Assembly (NCBI RefSeq): GCF_019923745.1
Contig: NZ_JAANOG010000001.1
Coordinates: forward strand, 62,001 to 126,000
Origin: Aquirufa aurantiipilula
GTDB lineage: Bacteria; Bacteroidota; Bacteroidia; Cytophagales; Spirosomataceae
Length of the DNA: 64,000 nucleotides
Direction of reading: 5' to 3'
The position numbers and the translations under genes were made by a program. Within the stretch, counting starts at the first letter, position 1; every line of letters starts with the position of its first letter. The notes beneath the pieces are model-generated. The model worked only from the letters and a program-made list of their open reading frames with translations. It did no database searches and was not told the origin of the DNA. This document shows, one piece after another, positions 1 through 8,317 of this stretch.

Positions 1-960
1 GGAGTACGCTTTGTCAACCCTATTTTAGAGGATCAAGCCCTAATTCGTTATAAAAACAAGCAATTGGTGGTTCGTTTTAAAGGAGTGGATGAAGATTTTT
101 TGAAGGCTGAGCGCTTAAAAAAACAAGTGGTGGAAGGAGATTATTTTATACAAAATGGAGAGCATGCCTTTGCTGTAGTGGGAATTGGAGTTTTTCTGAA
201 TATGGGTATGAGTTTTGAAGATGTATTTACTCCTATCGAAGCATGGTATCCCAACCATCAGGCCTTAAAGCGTTTCACCGTCAACGAACAATCCATACGA
301 AGTAATCGATTTTTTCCTTCAGGTGTGATGGAAGTCGAGCAATCCTTTGATAATCAAATGATTTTAGTGCCACTAGCTTGGATGGAGGAATTGATGGGAG
401 TTGAAAATCAAATTTCAGCCTTGGAAATTATGGTAGGTGATACAGCTGATGAACAACAAGTAAAATCAAAATTGACATCTTTATTAGGTAACTCCTTTCA
501 AGTTCAGACACGAGATGAGCAACATGCCGCCCTTTTGAAAGCTATAAAGATTGAAAAATTCTTTGTTTTCCTCATCATGGCTTTTGTGATGGGAATTGCC
601 TCTTTCACTTTATTTTATGCTCTTTCTTTGTTGGTGATTGAGAAAAAGAAAGACCTTTCCACCTTGTTGGCCATGGGTTTTACCAAAAAACACATGTTTC
701 AAACCTTCTTATTGGTTGGAGTATTGATTAGCTTTTCAGGGGCTATCATTGGCATGATTTTGGGATACGGTTTAGGCTATATCCAACAGGAATTTGGGAT
801 CATATCTTTGGGAATACCCAATTCATTGATTGATGCTTATCCCATTCAAATGCGGATAGCGGATTTCTTGCAAACCTCTTTGGTGGTCATCATTATCACT
901 TTTTTAGCCTCCATTTTTCCAGCTAGAAAAGCTGTAGAAATGACTTTTAAGCGTTCGTAG
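1..960 (+). CDS. ABC transporter permease, LolE/FtsX type (5' end cut off by window)
   Basis: Inner-membrane permease of the FtsX/MacB/LolCE superfamily, which works with an ATPase, most often to release lipoproteins from the inner membrane. The reading frame is open from base 1, so the true start lies outside; 319 codons are visible. The first part is a soluble periplasmic (MacB-core-like) domain. The last 150 residues carry the FtsX domain: a helix near KFFVFLIMAFVMGIASF, a cytoplasmic loop with the family-type KKKDLSTLLAMGFTKK segment, and two further helices ending in FPARKAVEMT, the usual C-terminal signature. It converges with the symporter gene and overlaps it by 14 bp at the 3' ends. 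Family assignment is firm; LolE rather than another FtsX-type permease is an inference. Confidence 0.8.
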   Translation, partial: GVRFVNPILEDQALIRYKNKQLVVRFKGVDEDFLKAERLKKQVVEGDYFIQNGEHAFAVVGIGVFLNMGMSFEDVFTPIEAWYPNHQALKRFTVNEQSIRSNRFFPSGVMEVEQSFDNQMILVPLAWMEELMGVENQISALEIMVGDTADEQQVKSKLTSLLGNSFQVQTRDEQHAALLKAIKIEKFFVFLIMAFVMGIASFTLFYALSLLVIEKKKDLSTLLAMGFTKKHMFQTFLLVGVLISFSGAIIGMILGYGLGYIQQEFGIISLGIPNSLIDAYPIQMRIADFLQTSLVVIIITFLASIFPARKAVEMTFKRS

Positions 961-2185
961 GTGGATTAAATTCCCCTTCCCACTTAGATACCACGCAAGT
1001 TGCTACTCCGTTTCCTGCCACTGACGTTACAGTTCTTCCCATATCCAAGAAGGGGTCAACTCCTAATAACAATGCAATTCCTTCTGCCGGTAAATTAAAC
1101 ATGGTTAAGGTTCCTGCAATAATTACCAAAGATGCTCTAGGGACACCTGCTATTCCTTTGGAAGTAATCATCAAGGTCAACAGCATGGTGATTTGTTGCT
1201 CTAAGCTTAAATGTACACCATAAGCTTGAGCGATGAATCCAGTAGCAAAAGTCATGTACAACATGGACCCATCTAAATTGAAACTATATCCTAGGGGTAA
1301 TACAAAACCTACAATTCTGCGACTGCAACCAAATCGCTCTAAAGCGGCAATGGTTTGGGGAAAAGATGCCTCTGAACTAGCGGTAGAAAAGGAAATTAAT
1401 AAGGCTTCTTTAAGCTCTTTTAATAAGGCCCAATATGGTATTTTATTGAAAATACAGATTAACCATAAAATGACGACCGTAAAAAATAAAAGGCCACCCA
1501 AGAAGCATATCATTAAATAACCATAACTAATTAAGATGCTTAAACCTTTATTCGCTACTACAGTAGTCATGGCCGCAAAAACAGCATAAGGAGCTACTTC
1601 CATCACATAATTAACCATCTTAAATACAACTTCGGCTAAGTTCTCAAAAACATGAATTAGCTTTTTTCCTGTTTCACCAATCGAGCCTAAAGCAACTCCA
1701 AAGAATAAGGAAAAGATGACAATTTGAAGGATTTCATTTTCAGCTAAAGCCTTGAAAAAACTATCAGGGAAAATATGTAATATGAAATCTTCTAATGTCT
1801 TTACTTTAGAGGCATCTATGCCTGTGGATGTTCCAGCAGCAGGTTTTGGCCAAGATTGTAAACTTCCCGGTTGGGTGATATTTACAACAACTAAACCCGT
1901 AACCAAGGAGAGTAGGGTAGCAAAATAAAAATATCCAATCGTTTTTAAACCAATTCTACCGACAGCTTTAAAGTCACCTAATTTGGCTATTCCCACCACC
2001 AGCGTACAAAAAACCAATGGCCCTACTATCATTTTGATTAAGCGCAGGAAAATTTTGGATATCACTTGAAATCGTTGCGCCCATTCATGACTTTCTTCAG
2101 GAGAAAAGGAGAGGAAGAAGTATTCTCCTAAAGCGAGTCCTAGGATGAAACCTAAGATGATTTTTTGAGTAAGGCTTAATTTCAT
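947..2185 (-). CDS. Dicarboxylate/amino acid:cation symporter (DAACS/GltP family)
   Basis: Secondary transporter taking up C4-dicarboxylates or acidic amino acids with Na+ or H+. Its 412 aa match the family's usual length, and it has many hydrophobic segments. Family landmarks are visible: a serine-rich hairpin (SFSTASSEASFPQT), the NMDGT-like segment as NLDGS, the second hairpin region SKGIAGVPRAS, and the substrate-binding stretch DMGRTVTSVAGNGVAT. It is the last gene of a leftward run, 5 bp after the SRPBCC gene. The substrate cannot be read from sequence. NLDGS in place of NMDGT is a small departure in the cation-binding motif. Confidence 0.9.
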   Translation of the reverse strand: MKLSLTQKIILGFILGLALGEYFFLSFSPEESHEWAQRFQVISKIFLRLIKMIVGPLVFCTLVVGIAKLGDFKAVGRIGLKTIGYFYFATLLSLVTGLVVVNITQPGSLQSWPKPAAGTSTGIDASKVKTLEDFILHIFPDSFFKALAENEILQIVIFSLFFGVALGSIGETGKKLIHVFENLAEVVFKMVNYVMEVAPYAVFAAMTTVVANKGLSILISYGYLMICFLGGLLFFTVVILWLICIFNKIPYWALLKELKEALLISFSTASSEASFPQTIAALERFGCSRRIVGFVLPLGYSFNLDGSMLYMTFATGFIAQAYGVHLSLEQQITMLLTLMITSKGIAGVPRASLVIIAGTLTMFNLPAEGIALLLGVDPFLDMGRTVTSVAGNGVATCVVSKWEGEFNPPTNA

Positions 2186-2190
2186 ATTGT

Positions 2191-2637
2191 TTAGCGAAGT
2201 GTAAGTAAAGACTTATAAAAAGGTTTGCGGTAGGCAATCATTCCCCAAAGTAAGGGATAAAGTAGAATATCTAAAAATTTGGAGGAAGTGGAATAAGTAA
2301 TCTGATCAATGACCATGGTTTGATTATTGGCCAGTTTTTCCAAAATGTGCTGATGTTTCCATTGTTTTATACCTAAAGGAATGCGTCTTCCTTCATCGAT
2401 AAAATAGATTTTATCAGCACTTTCAAAATCTTCCGTAATTTCAGAATCCCAATATAAACTAAAAAAGCCCAATTTGATTTCCAATTGGACTAAATCACCT
2501 TTTTTACAACCATCAAATCGATTGATGGAAATAGGAGGGAATGGTGGGGATAATTTGGTTAGTAATTCTTTATCAAATAGAGACCAAACATATTCAATAG
2601 GTGAATTTATGGGCGTTTGGACTCTAAATGATGGCAT
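2191..2637 (-). CDS. SRPBCC-fold (START/polyketide cyclase-like) protein
   Basis: 148-aa soluble protein resembling SRPBCC ligand-binding proteins of the cell-division-inhibitor-like subgroup. The N-terminus has the typical strand-helix start (FRVQTPINSPIEYVWSLF). The middle is strand-rich with GDLVQLEI and WDSEITEDFESADKIYFID, and the C-terminal helix region follows YPLLWGMIAYRKPFYKSLL. The ligand and role are unknown. It lies 10 bp after a small secreted protein and 5 bp before the symporter, so it is probably co-transcribed with both. No catalytic residues can be named. Confidence 0.7.
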   Translation of the reverse strand: MPSFRVQTPINSPIEYVWSLFDKELLTKLSPPFPPISINRFDGCKKGDLVQLEIKLGFFSLYWDSEITEDFESADKIYFIDEGRRIPLGIKQWKHQHILEKLANNQTMVIDQITYSTSSKFLDILLYPLLWGMIAYRKPFYKSLLTLR

Positions 2638-2647
2638 AAGGGTGGAT

Positions 2648-2956
2648 TTACTTAATCATATAACTTACAAGACTAAGTAATGTTGAAAAGATGGCTTTAG
2701 CCCCTAGAACAATATATTTAGACCAATGACTGCTTTCTTCATTCAATTGTCCATCTTGTTGATTCTCATCTTCTTTTTTCTGGACCTGATTTATCTCTTT
2801 TTTTGCTGAGTTAACTAAAGGCTGCTTGAATTGCTTAGTACTATCTATTCCCACAAAATAGGTTTGTGGTCTCATGGCAGAATATTCTACCAATCCAAAA
2901 CTACTCGTCATGATGTATATCATGAATACTCCCAAAAAATGAATTGATTTTTTCAT
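2648..2956 (-). CDS. Hypothetical small envelope protein
   Basis: 102 aa, family not recognised. An N-terminal hydrophobic stretch (residues 5-20, after MKKSIH) looks like a signal peptide or anchor. The middle is a charged, glutamine- and lysine-rich linker (VQKKEDENQQDGQLNEESS), and a second hydrophobic segment near the C-terminus (IVLGAKAIFSTLLSLVSYMI) could span the membrane. It starts 4 bp after the coiled-coil protein gene, so both are probably made together. Coding is supported by tight packing in the operon and by the signal-like N-terminus; the function is unknown. Confidence 0.6.
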   Translation of the reverse strand: MKKSIHFLGVFMIYIMTSSFGLVEYSAMRPQTYFVGIDSTKQFKQPLVNSAKKEINQVQKKEDENQQDGQLNEESSHWSKYIVLGAKAIFSTLLSLVSYMIK

Positions 2957-2960
2957 GGGT

Positions 2961-3635
2961 TTAGTCTTTTATTTTCTTTTTTGCTGACTCTAATGCTTGA
3001 TTTTGAAGAATTAAAGCGTCTTCAGTAGCTTTTTGATCTAATTTATTCTGCTCTTGGTTTGCGAGTAACTTCTCTTTTTCCAATTTAGCTTCTTCCAATT
3101 TCTTGGTTAATAATTCCGTTTGCTTTTTGTTTGCCTCTAATTCTCTAAGCAACCTCTCTGCAGACTTCGTATTTTTAATCTTTTGACTTGTCAGGTTAGC
3201 TAGTTTTTGCTCTTCTTTTCTTACGGCTTCTTCTAAATTGAGAATTTGAATAAAGTCTTCTAACCAAGCAGTAGCTTCTTTGAATTGAGCATGCCCTGTT
3301 TGAATGTAGTCATCAGGACCTAGAGCTATTGAAACAAACAATTTTGTTTTATTATTTTCTTCCGAAATTTTAGAGAGCAAGGGGAATGAGTTCTTGGAAA
3401 TGGATGAAATACGTGTATCAAAACTGTTGATAGCTCCTCCTTTACCGTTTTCAACTCGACCAAATTTCTTCAAATAGTTTTTCCAGCTTTCAATGGCGTA
3501 TTTTTCCTCTGAACCAAGATAAGTATAAAAGCCTTCTTTTTTTGAACGTTCAATCTCGGTCATGCCTGAAAATATCTGAGCTTGACTAACGAAGGCGCCG
3601 AAAACAAATACCGCTAGGAAAAAATACTTAGACAT
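2961..3635 (-). CDS. Hypothetical exported coiled-coil protein
   Basis: About 224 aa from the chosen ATG at 3635. An upstream in-frame start at 3683 would put 16 polar residues before the signal peptide, so the start giving MSKYFFLAVFVFGAFVSQAQ, a clean signal peptide with an A-Q cleavage site, is preferred. After a globular part (about residues 20-125) the C-terminal 95 residues are Lys/Glu/Gln/Leu-rich and strongly coiled-coil-like (LRELEANKKQTELLTKKLEE). It probably sits in the periplasm and is co-transcribed with the neighbouring small envelope protein. No known family was recognised. Confidence 0.65.
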   Translation of the reverse strand: MSKYFFLAVFVFGAFVSQAQIFSGMTEIERSKKEGFYTYLGSEEKYAIESWKNYLKKFGRVENGKGGAINSFDTRISSISKNSFPLLSKISEENNKTKLFVSIALGPDDYIQTGHAQFKEATAWLEDFIQILNLEEAVRKEEQKLANLTSQKIKNTKSAERLLRELEANKKQTELLTKKLEEAKLEKEKLLANQEQNKLDQKATEDALILQNQALESAKKKIKD

Positions 3636-3692
3636 AGGCTTAATTTGTTGAATATAAAGAACAAAGGTAAATTTTTTAGTCAAAATACGAAA

Positions 3693-4868
3693 TCAATTTA
3701 CTGGACATTTTTCGGTAAGTGCGAAGACATTTTTTTGGTGAACATCTTGATAAGCAAAAAGTGTCCAAGGTCCACCTTCCTTTATCTTCCATTTCTTACG
3801 AATTTCTTCAGGACTCATTGGGAAGTTTCTCGTACTAATATTGGCTTTCCCAGAAGGAATATTGGCTTCAATCCACTTTTTATCTGGATTTCCATGGGCT
3901 ATTACCTGAAATTGCCTTCCAGGAAAAGTAGCTTCTAGTTTAGTGGATGTATACAAATGGGTATTAATTCCCAATTTATGAAGGGTAGTCCCTGCAATTG
4001 ATTTAAAAAATCCAGCCTTTAAAATTCCCGCATGTGGCTCATACAAGTATTGATCCAAAGTACTATGAGTAATTAAAGCCTCTCGTTCATCACTCAATTT
4101 CCCTTGAAAAATCAGACTTTTCGCTAAACTTAATTCATGAACTTCTAGGATAGGGTCCATGTTGGCATCCTTGGACTTAAGAAAAAGTAATTCCTTAACC
4201 TCATTTTTCACACAAATGATCCAGACTCGATCTACCCCTTGTAGGCTTTGTATAGCTCGAGTGATATCGAGTAGTGGACTAGTTTTTATTAATAATTGGG
4301 TGCCATTTTCAATCAAAGGTAAAAGTTCAATGGCATTGGGTTCGCAATCTTCCAATAAAATCACTTTTTCACCTTTAGATCCCCGTCTGGCTGGATCCAA
4401 GTAGATATAATCCCAATCCAAAGGATGCTTTTTCATATAGTCTATCCCGTCACCAAAAACATGTTGAATGGTATCACCTAATAAGACCTGATGATTGTGC
4501 TGAGTAATCTGACCTAATTTTTCATCTCTTTCCACATAGGTAAGGGTATTTCCTTTTTTGGCAAATGCCCAGCTGTCGACCCCCATTCCTCCAGTTAAGT
4601 CAATTATTTTTCCATGTACTAATCCAGCTTTAAAAAGAGCAGTATCTTCCGACGAAGCTTGTTCAAGGTTTAGTTGGGGCGGGAAAAAGACATTATTATT
4701 TGATATCCATGATGGTAATTTGTGCACCAGCTTTTGTCTAGCTTGAATTTGAGGAACTAACTTTTGTAATGAAATACCGTCAATTTGACCTTTTGACAGA
4801 CTTAACTGATAAGGATCATCTTGAGCATGTTCTTGAATGAATTTGATTTCCTCTTTGGATAGCATCAT
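3693..4868 (-). CDS. Class I SAM-dependent methyltransferase with THUMP-like C-terminus
   Basis: 391-aa cytosolic protein. The SAM-binding glycine motif is visible as IIDLTGGMGVDSWAFAKKG, followed by an acidic strand end (YVERDE) and a downstream DYIYLDPARR segment at the motif IV position, as in nucleic-acid methyltransferases. The helical N-terminal third precedes the Rossmann core, and the C-terminal 100 residues resemble the THUMP-like domain of Bacteroidota homologues; rRNA or tRNA modification is therefore plausible but not shown. Two adjacent ATG codons (4868 and 4865) could start it. It leads the leftward gene run and is divergent from the molybdenum hydroxylase operon, 91 bp away. 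Confidence 0.75.
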   Translation of the reverse strand: MMLSKEEIKFIQEHAQDDPYQLSLSKGQIDGISLQKLVPQIQARQKLVHKLPSWISNNNVFFPPQLNLEQASSEDTALFKAGLVHGKIIDLTGGMGVDSWAFAKKGNTLTYVERDEKLGQITQHNHQVLLGDTIQHVFGDGIDYMKKHPLDWDYIYLDPARRGSKGEKVILLEDCEPNAIELLPLIENGTQLLIKTSPLLDITRAIQSLQGVDRVWIICVKNEVKELLFLKSKDANMDPILEVHELSLAKSLIFQGKLSDEREALITHSTLDQYLYEPHAGILKAGFFKSIAGTTLHKLGINTHLYTSTKLEATFPGRQFQVIAHGNPDKKWIEANIPSGKANISTRNFPMSPEEIRKKWKIKEGGPWTLFAYQDVHQKNVFALTEKCPVN

Positions 4869-4959
4869 GCAAATTAAAAGCCTTATGTTAAATTTCCCAT
4901 CTAAGACGAAAGGAAATCGATTTTATTGTAAATTTATCATCTAATCTATAATCAAAGCC

Positions 4960-5448
4960 ATGAGTAAGTACAGCATCAAACTTAATGGGAAGAAACATCT
5001 AATAGATGTAGCTTCTGATACGCCCCTTTTGTGGGTAATTCGTGATGAAATTGGGATGACAGGGACCAAATTTGGATGTGGTATGGGTCTTTGTGGCGCA
5101 TGCACAGTTTTATTAAACGGAAATCCGATTCGATCTTGTTCAACACCCATTTCAAGCATCAAGCCCGAAGATAAATTGATAAGTATTGAAGGATTGTCCA
5201 ACAATACAAGCCATCCAGTTCAATTAGCTTGGATCAAAGAACAAGTTCCTCAATGCGGTTATTGTCAATCTGGTCAGATCCTAACAGTGGCCTCTTTATT
5301 GGAGTCCAATCCTAATCCAACAGATCAAGATATCGATACTGCCTTGGCAGGAAATATTTGTCGATGTGGTACCTACCAAGACATGCGAAAAGCGATTCAT
5401 ACTGCCGCCAAAATGATGAAAAGCCAATCTAAAACGAAATCCAAATGA
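4960..5448 (+). CDS. (2Fe-2S)-binding small subunit of a xanthine-oxidase-family molybdenum hydroxylase (IorA-like)
   Basis: 162 aa, the usual size for the iron-sulphur subunit of isoquinoline 1-oxidoreductase/aldehyde oxidase-type enzymes. The plant-ferredoxin cluster motif CGMGLCGACTVLLNG (about residues 40-55) is followed by the second C-terminal cluster domain with CGYCQSGQI and ICRCGTYQDMRKAI. It passes electrons from the molybdenum site to an acceptor. The stop overlaps the ATG of the catalytic subunit (ATGA, 5445-5448), indicating translational coupling. There is no FAD subunit nearby, which fits IorAB-type two-subunit enzymes. Confidence 0.9.
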   Translation: MSKYSIKLNGKKHLIDVASDTPLLWVIRDEIGMTGTKFGCGMGLCGACTVLLNGNPIRSCSTPISSIKPEDKLISIEGLSNNTSHPVQLAWIKEQVPQCGYCQSGQILTVASLLESNPNPTDQDIDTALAGNICRCGTYQDMRKAIHTAAKMMKSQSKTKSK

Positions 5449-7628
5449 GCGCGAACATAAAAAAGCAAACCTCGAGAAGAGATTTTATCAAGATAAGTGC
5501 CCAAACGGCAGCTTTTCTTGCTATTGGTTTTGAAAATTTAGCCAATGGAAAAGGGCTTAAAGTCAAGAATTTGGCTCATGAACCTCATATTGGAGTAGAG
5601 ATAAATCCATATGTACTAATCAATGAATCAGGTAAAGTAACCTTGTTTAACGCAAGACCCGATATGGGCCAAGGAACCTCGCAATCCATTCCTATGTTGA
5701 TTGCAGAAGAATTGGAAGTTCGCTTAGACCAAGTAGAAATAGTGACATCCGATGGTTCGGCTAAATTTGGCTCTCAACTTTCGGGTGGTTCTTCTTCAGT
5801 AAGTACCCGTTACCTACCTATGAGAACCGTTGGGGCTGCTGTGAAAGAAATGCTTATTCAAGCTGCTGCTAACCAATGGCATGTTCCGGTTAGTGCTTGT
5901 TATGCCAAAGAGGGGCGTGTATACCAAAAGAATAAATCCATCAGCCTGGGATACGGTGAATTAGTCGCTTCAGCTGCAAAATTACCTGTACCCGCCAATC
6001 CTGTATTAAAAAATCCTGCTGATTTTACACAAATAGGTAAATCGATCCCAAGACCGGAAATTCCTTCTAAAGTGAATGGAACAGCTAAATTTGGTATGGA
6101 TGTGCTTATTCCAGGAATGTTATACGCCAGTATAGCTCATGCTCCAAGTATTCATGCGAAAGTTAAATCCTATCAAGGGGAAAAAGCCATTGCTAGTCCA
6201 GGTGTAAAATTTGTTCTGAAAACTGAGCGTAAAATGCCTCACGCTAGTACAGAGGCTGTTGCCGTTTTGGCTGATTCCTATTGGGCAGCATTAAAAGGGA
6301 AACGTTTATTGAATATCGAATGGGAAAGTCCTGCTGCCGAAGATATGAATACTGAAAAGTACTTCAATCAATTGAAAGAAGCAGGTAAAAACCCAGGTTT
6401 TGAATACAAAGAATCGTTAACTGGAGATGTAAATAAAGCATTTGCAGGAGCCAATAAGGTTATTGAAGCTTCCTATCAAACACCGTTTTTAGCGCATGCG
6501 CCCATGGAACCGGAGAATGCTACCGTCTATGTTCAAGATGGTAAAGTGGAAGTTTGGGCTCCAGTACAAGGTCCCGATTCTTTAGTCACTGAGTTAGCAG
6601 CCTACCTAGGTATCAAAAAGGAGAATGTTAAAATCAATGTTACTTTTCTAGGCGGTGCTTTTGGTAGAAAAGCCTATTACGATTATGTATTGGAAGCAGC
6701 TCATTTATCCAAACAAATCAATGCTCCTGTCAAAGTAGTTTGGACTAGAGAAGATGATACCCAACAAGGTCCATTCCGTCCAGGTATGTTATCTGTCATG
6801 AAAGGTGCTCTTGATGCTCAAGGTAAGGTACAGGCTTTTGAACACCGTTTAAATGGTGCCTCTATTTTAAATCAGGTATTCCAAGTTCCTTTAGATAATG
6901 CCCCCGATCCTTGGGCAGAAGAAGGTATCAATTTGCCAGATAGCCCTTATGCTTTTCCAAATAGAAGAAATTCTTTCAGTCTAGTTAAAACTAAAATACC
7001 CATCCTATGGTGGCGCTCCGTATATGCTTCTACCAATTTATTTGGTCAAGAGTCATTCATAGATGAATTAGCTCATCAAGCAAAGAAAGATCCTTTGGCA
7101 TTCAGATTAGAAATGCTAGCTGGTTCTCCTCGATTTGTTGGCGTTTTAAAGAAGCTAGCTGAATTGTCGAATTACCAACAATTAAAAGCCCAAGGTAAAG
7201 CCGTTGGTATTGCCATTGCCCGTTCCTTTTCTTCCATTTGTGCTCATGCCATCGTAGTAGAAAAACAAGGGAATGGTATCTTGATTAAAAAAGTCTATTC
7301 TGTGATTGATTGTGGAGTAGCCATTAATCCAAGAAATATCAAAGCTCAAGTGCAGAGCAACATTACCATGGGATTAACCGCTGCTATTAAGAATGAAATT
7401 ACGGTAGTGAATGGACAAACCCAACAAAGCAATTTTCATGATTATGCGGTACTCAGACAAGGTGAAATACCTGAGATTGATGTATTCGTCATGTCAAGTA
7501 ACGAAGCACCTGGTGGTGTAGGTGAGCCTGGACTTCCTCCAGTAGCTCCAGCTTTGTGTAATGCGGTATTTTTAGCTACCGGAAAACGTGTGAGAACATT
7601 ACCATTTGATATTTCAAATATCTCATGA
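5445..7628 (+). CDS. Xanthine dehydrogenase family molybdopterin-binding catalytic subunit (IorB-like)
   Basis: 727 aa, Tat-exported. The N-terminus has the twin-arginine motif SRRDFIKI followed by a hydrophobic, alanine-rich stretch. Molybdopterin-contact segments include DMGQGTSQSIPMLIAEEL, GGSSSVSTRYLPMR and GGAFGRKAYYDY. Near the C-terminus, APGGVGEPG supplies the conserved glutamate that acts as base at the molybdenum centre. The single-chain layout matches isoquinoline 1-oxidoreductase beta subunits, which oxidise N-heterocycles or aldehydes; the true substrate is unknown. It shares ATGA overlaps with both neighbours. No cytochrome acceptor gene is next to it. Confidence 0.9.
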   Translation: MSANIKKQTSRRDFIKISAQTAAFLAIGFENLANGKGLKVKNLAHEPHIGVEINPYVLINESGKVTLFNARPDMGQGTSQSIPMLIAEELEVRLDQVEIVTSDGSAKFGSQLSGGSSSVSTRYLPMRTVGAAVKEMLIQAAANQWHVPVSACYAKEGRVYQKNKSISLGYGELVASAAKLPVPANPVLKNPADFTQIGKSIPRPEIPSKVNGTAKFGMDVLIPGMLYASIAHAPSIHAKVKSYQGEKAIASPGVKFVLKTERKMPHASTEAVAVLADSYWAALKGKRLLNIEWESPAAEDMNTEKYFNQLKEAGKNPGFEYKESLTGDVNKAFAGANKVIEASYQTPFLAHAPMEPENATVYVQDGKVEVWAPVQGPDSLVTELAAYLGIKKENVKINVTFLGGAFGRKAYYDYVLEAAHLSKQINAPVKVVWTREDDTQQGPFRPGMLSVMKGALDAQGKVQAFEHRLNGASILNQVFQVPLDNAPDPWAEEGINLPDSPYAFPNRRNSFSLVKTKIPILWWRSVYASTNLFGQESFIDELAHQAKKDPLAFRLEMLAGSPRFVGVLKKLAELSNYQQLKAQGKAVGIAIARSFSSICAHAIVVEKQGNGILIKKVYSVIDCGVAINPRNIKAQVQSNITMGLTAAIKNEITVVNGQTQQSNFHDYAVLRQGEIPEIDVFVMSSNEAPGGVGEPGLPPVAPALCNAVFLATGKRVRTLPFDISNIS

Positions 7629-8206
7629 TCGGACTTCTGTTAGCTGCAGGTACTTCTTCCCGACTAGGGGAGCCCAAGGCATTAATTCAATTAGGTCCGA
7701 AAACATTAGTTGAAAGGAGCTTGCAGGTTTTGCAAGTTCCTTTTATTGATCATGTCATTCTAGTTCTAGGTGCTGAAAAAGATGCTATTAAAAATGTAAT
7801 TTCCCATGATAGTGTAGAAATTATGGAAAGCAAAGAATGGGCCTTAGGACAAGGAAATACATTGTCTGAAAGCATGAGAGCTTTAGCATCCCGACAAGAA
7901 CCTATTCTTGTTATGCTAGTGGATACACCATTTGTTCAAGAAAAACATATTCAAGCTATCGTCAAAGCTCATCTTGCTAACCCTTCTCAAGTCATAGTGT
8001 CCTCTTTTCAAGGTCAGTCTTCTCCACCGGTATTGATTCCTTTTCAACATCAACATAAATTATATGATTGGAAAGGGGATAAGGGCTTTGGTCCTTTTTG
8101 GAAATCCCATCCTGACATTTGTCAATGGATTTCCTTTGAGGAGGAATACCGAGATTTAGATACGGCAGAGGATAAAAAGTATTGGCAGGAAAATTGGGAT
8201 AAATAG
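7625..8206 (+). CDS. mocA: MocA-like molybdenum cofactor cytidylyltransferase (NTP transferase fold)
   Basis: 193-aa nucleotidyltransferase of the GT-A/MobA fold. The N-terminus carries the nucleotide-binding signature LLAAGTSSRLGEPKALIQLG with the Lys of the LGxPK pattern. A metal-binding aspartate follows in VMLVDTPFV. Such enzymes add CMP to molybdopterin to give the dinucleotide cofactor used by xanthine-oxidase-family enzymes. Its position, starting inside the stop of the catalytic subunit gene (ATGA), strongly supports cofactor supply for that enzyme. It could instead be a related sugar-nucleotide transferase. No xdhC-like maturation gene is visible in the window. Confidence 0.75.
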   Translation: MIGLLLAAGTSSRLGEPKALIQLGPKTLVERSLQVLQVPFIDHVILVLGAEKDAIKNVISHDSVEIMESKEWALGQGNTLSESMRALASRQEPILVMLVDTPFVQEKHIQAIVKAHLANPSQVIVSSFQGQSSPPVLIPFQHQHKLYDWKGDKGFGPFWKSHPDICQWISFEEEYRDLDTAEDKKYWQENWDK

Positions 8207-8261
8207 TCCAAATAAATCGGAATAATCCTGGGCTAATCGTTTCCCTCCAAGCAAAAATTAT

Positions 8262-8269
8262 TACCTTTG
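8262..8269 (+). promoter_or_regulatory. Promoter -7 element for purL
   Basis: TACCTTTG fits the Bacteroidota sigma-A -7 consensus TAnnTTTG exactly; a TTTC at 8240-8243 lies 18 bp upstream as a near match to the -33 TTTG. Transcription would begin near 8272. That excludes the upstream TTG at 8267 as a start codon and supports the GTG at 8318. Confidence 0.55.
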
Positions 8270-8317
8270 TGCTCAATTGTGTGCTTCCAAGCCATTTCTT
8301 ACATTAAAATTTACATT

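Noticed and set aside
8267-8317. TTG-initiated extension of purL
   Set aside because: The TTG lies inside the TAnnTTTG promoter box and the extra residues do not match PurL.
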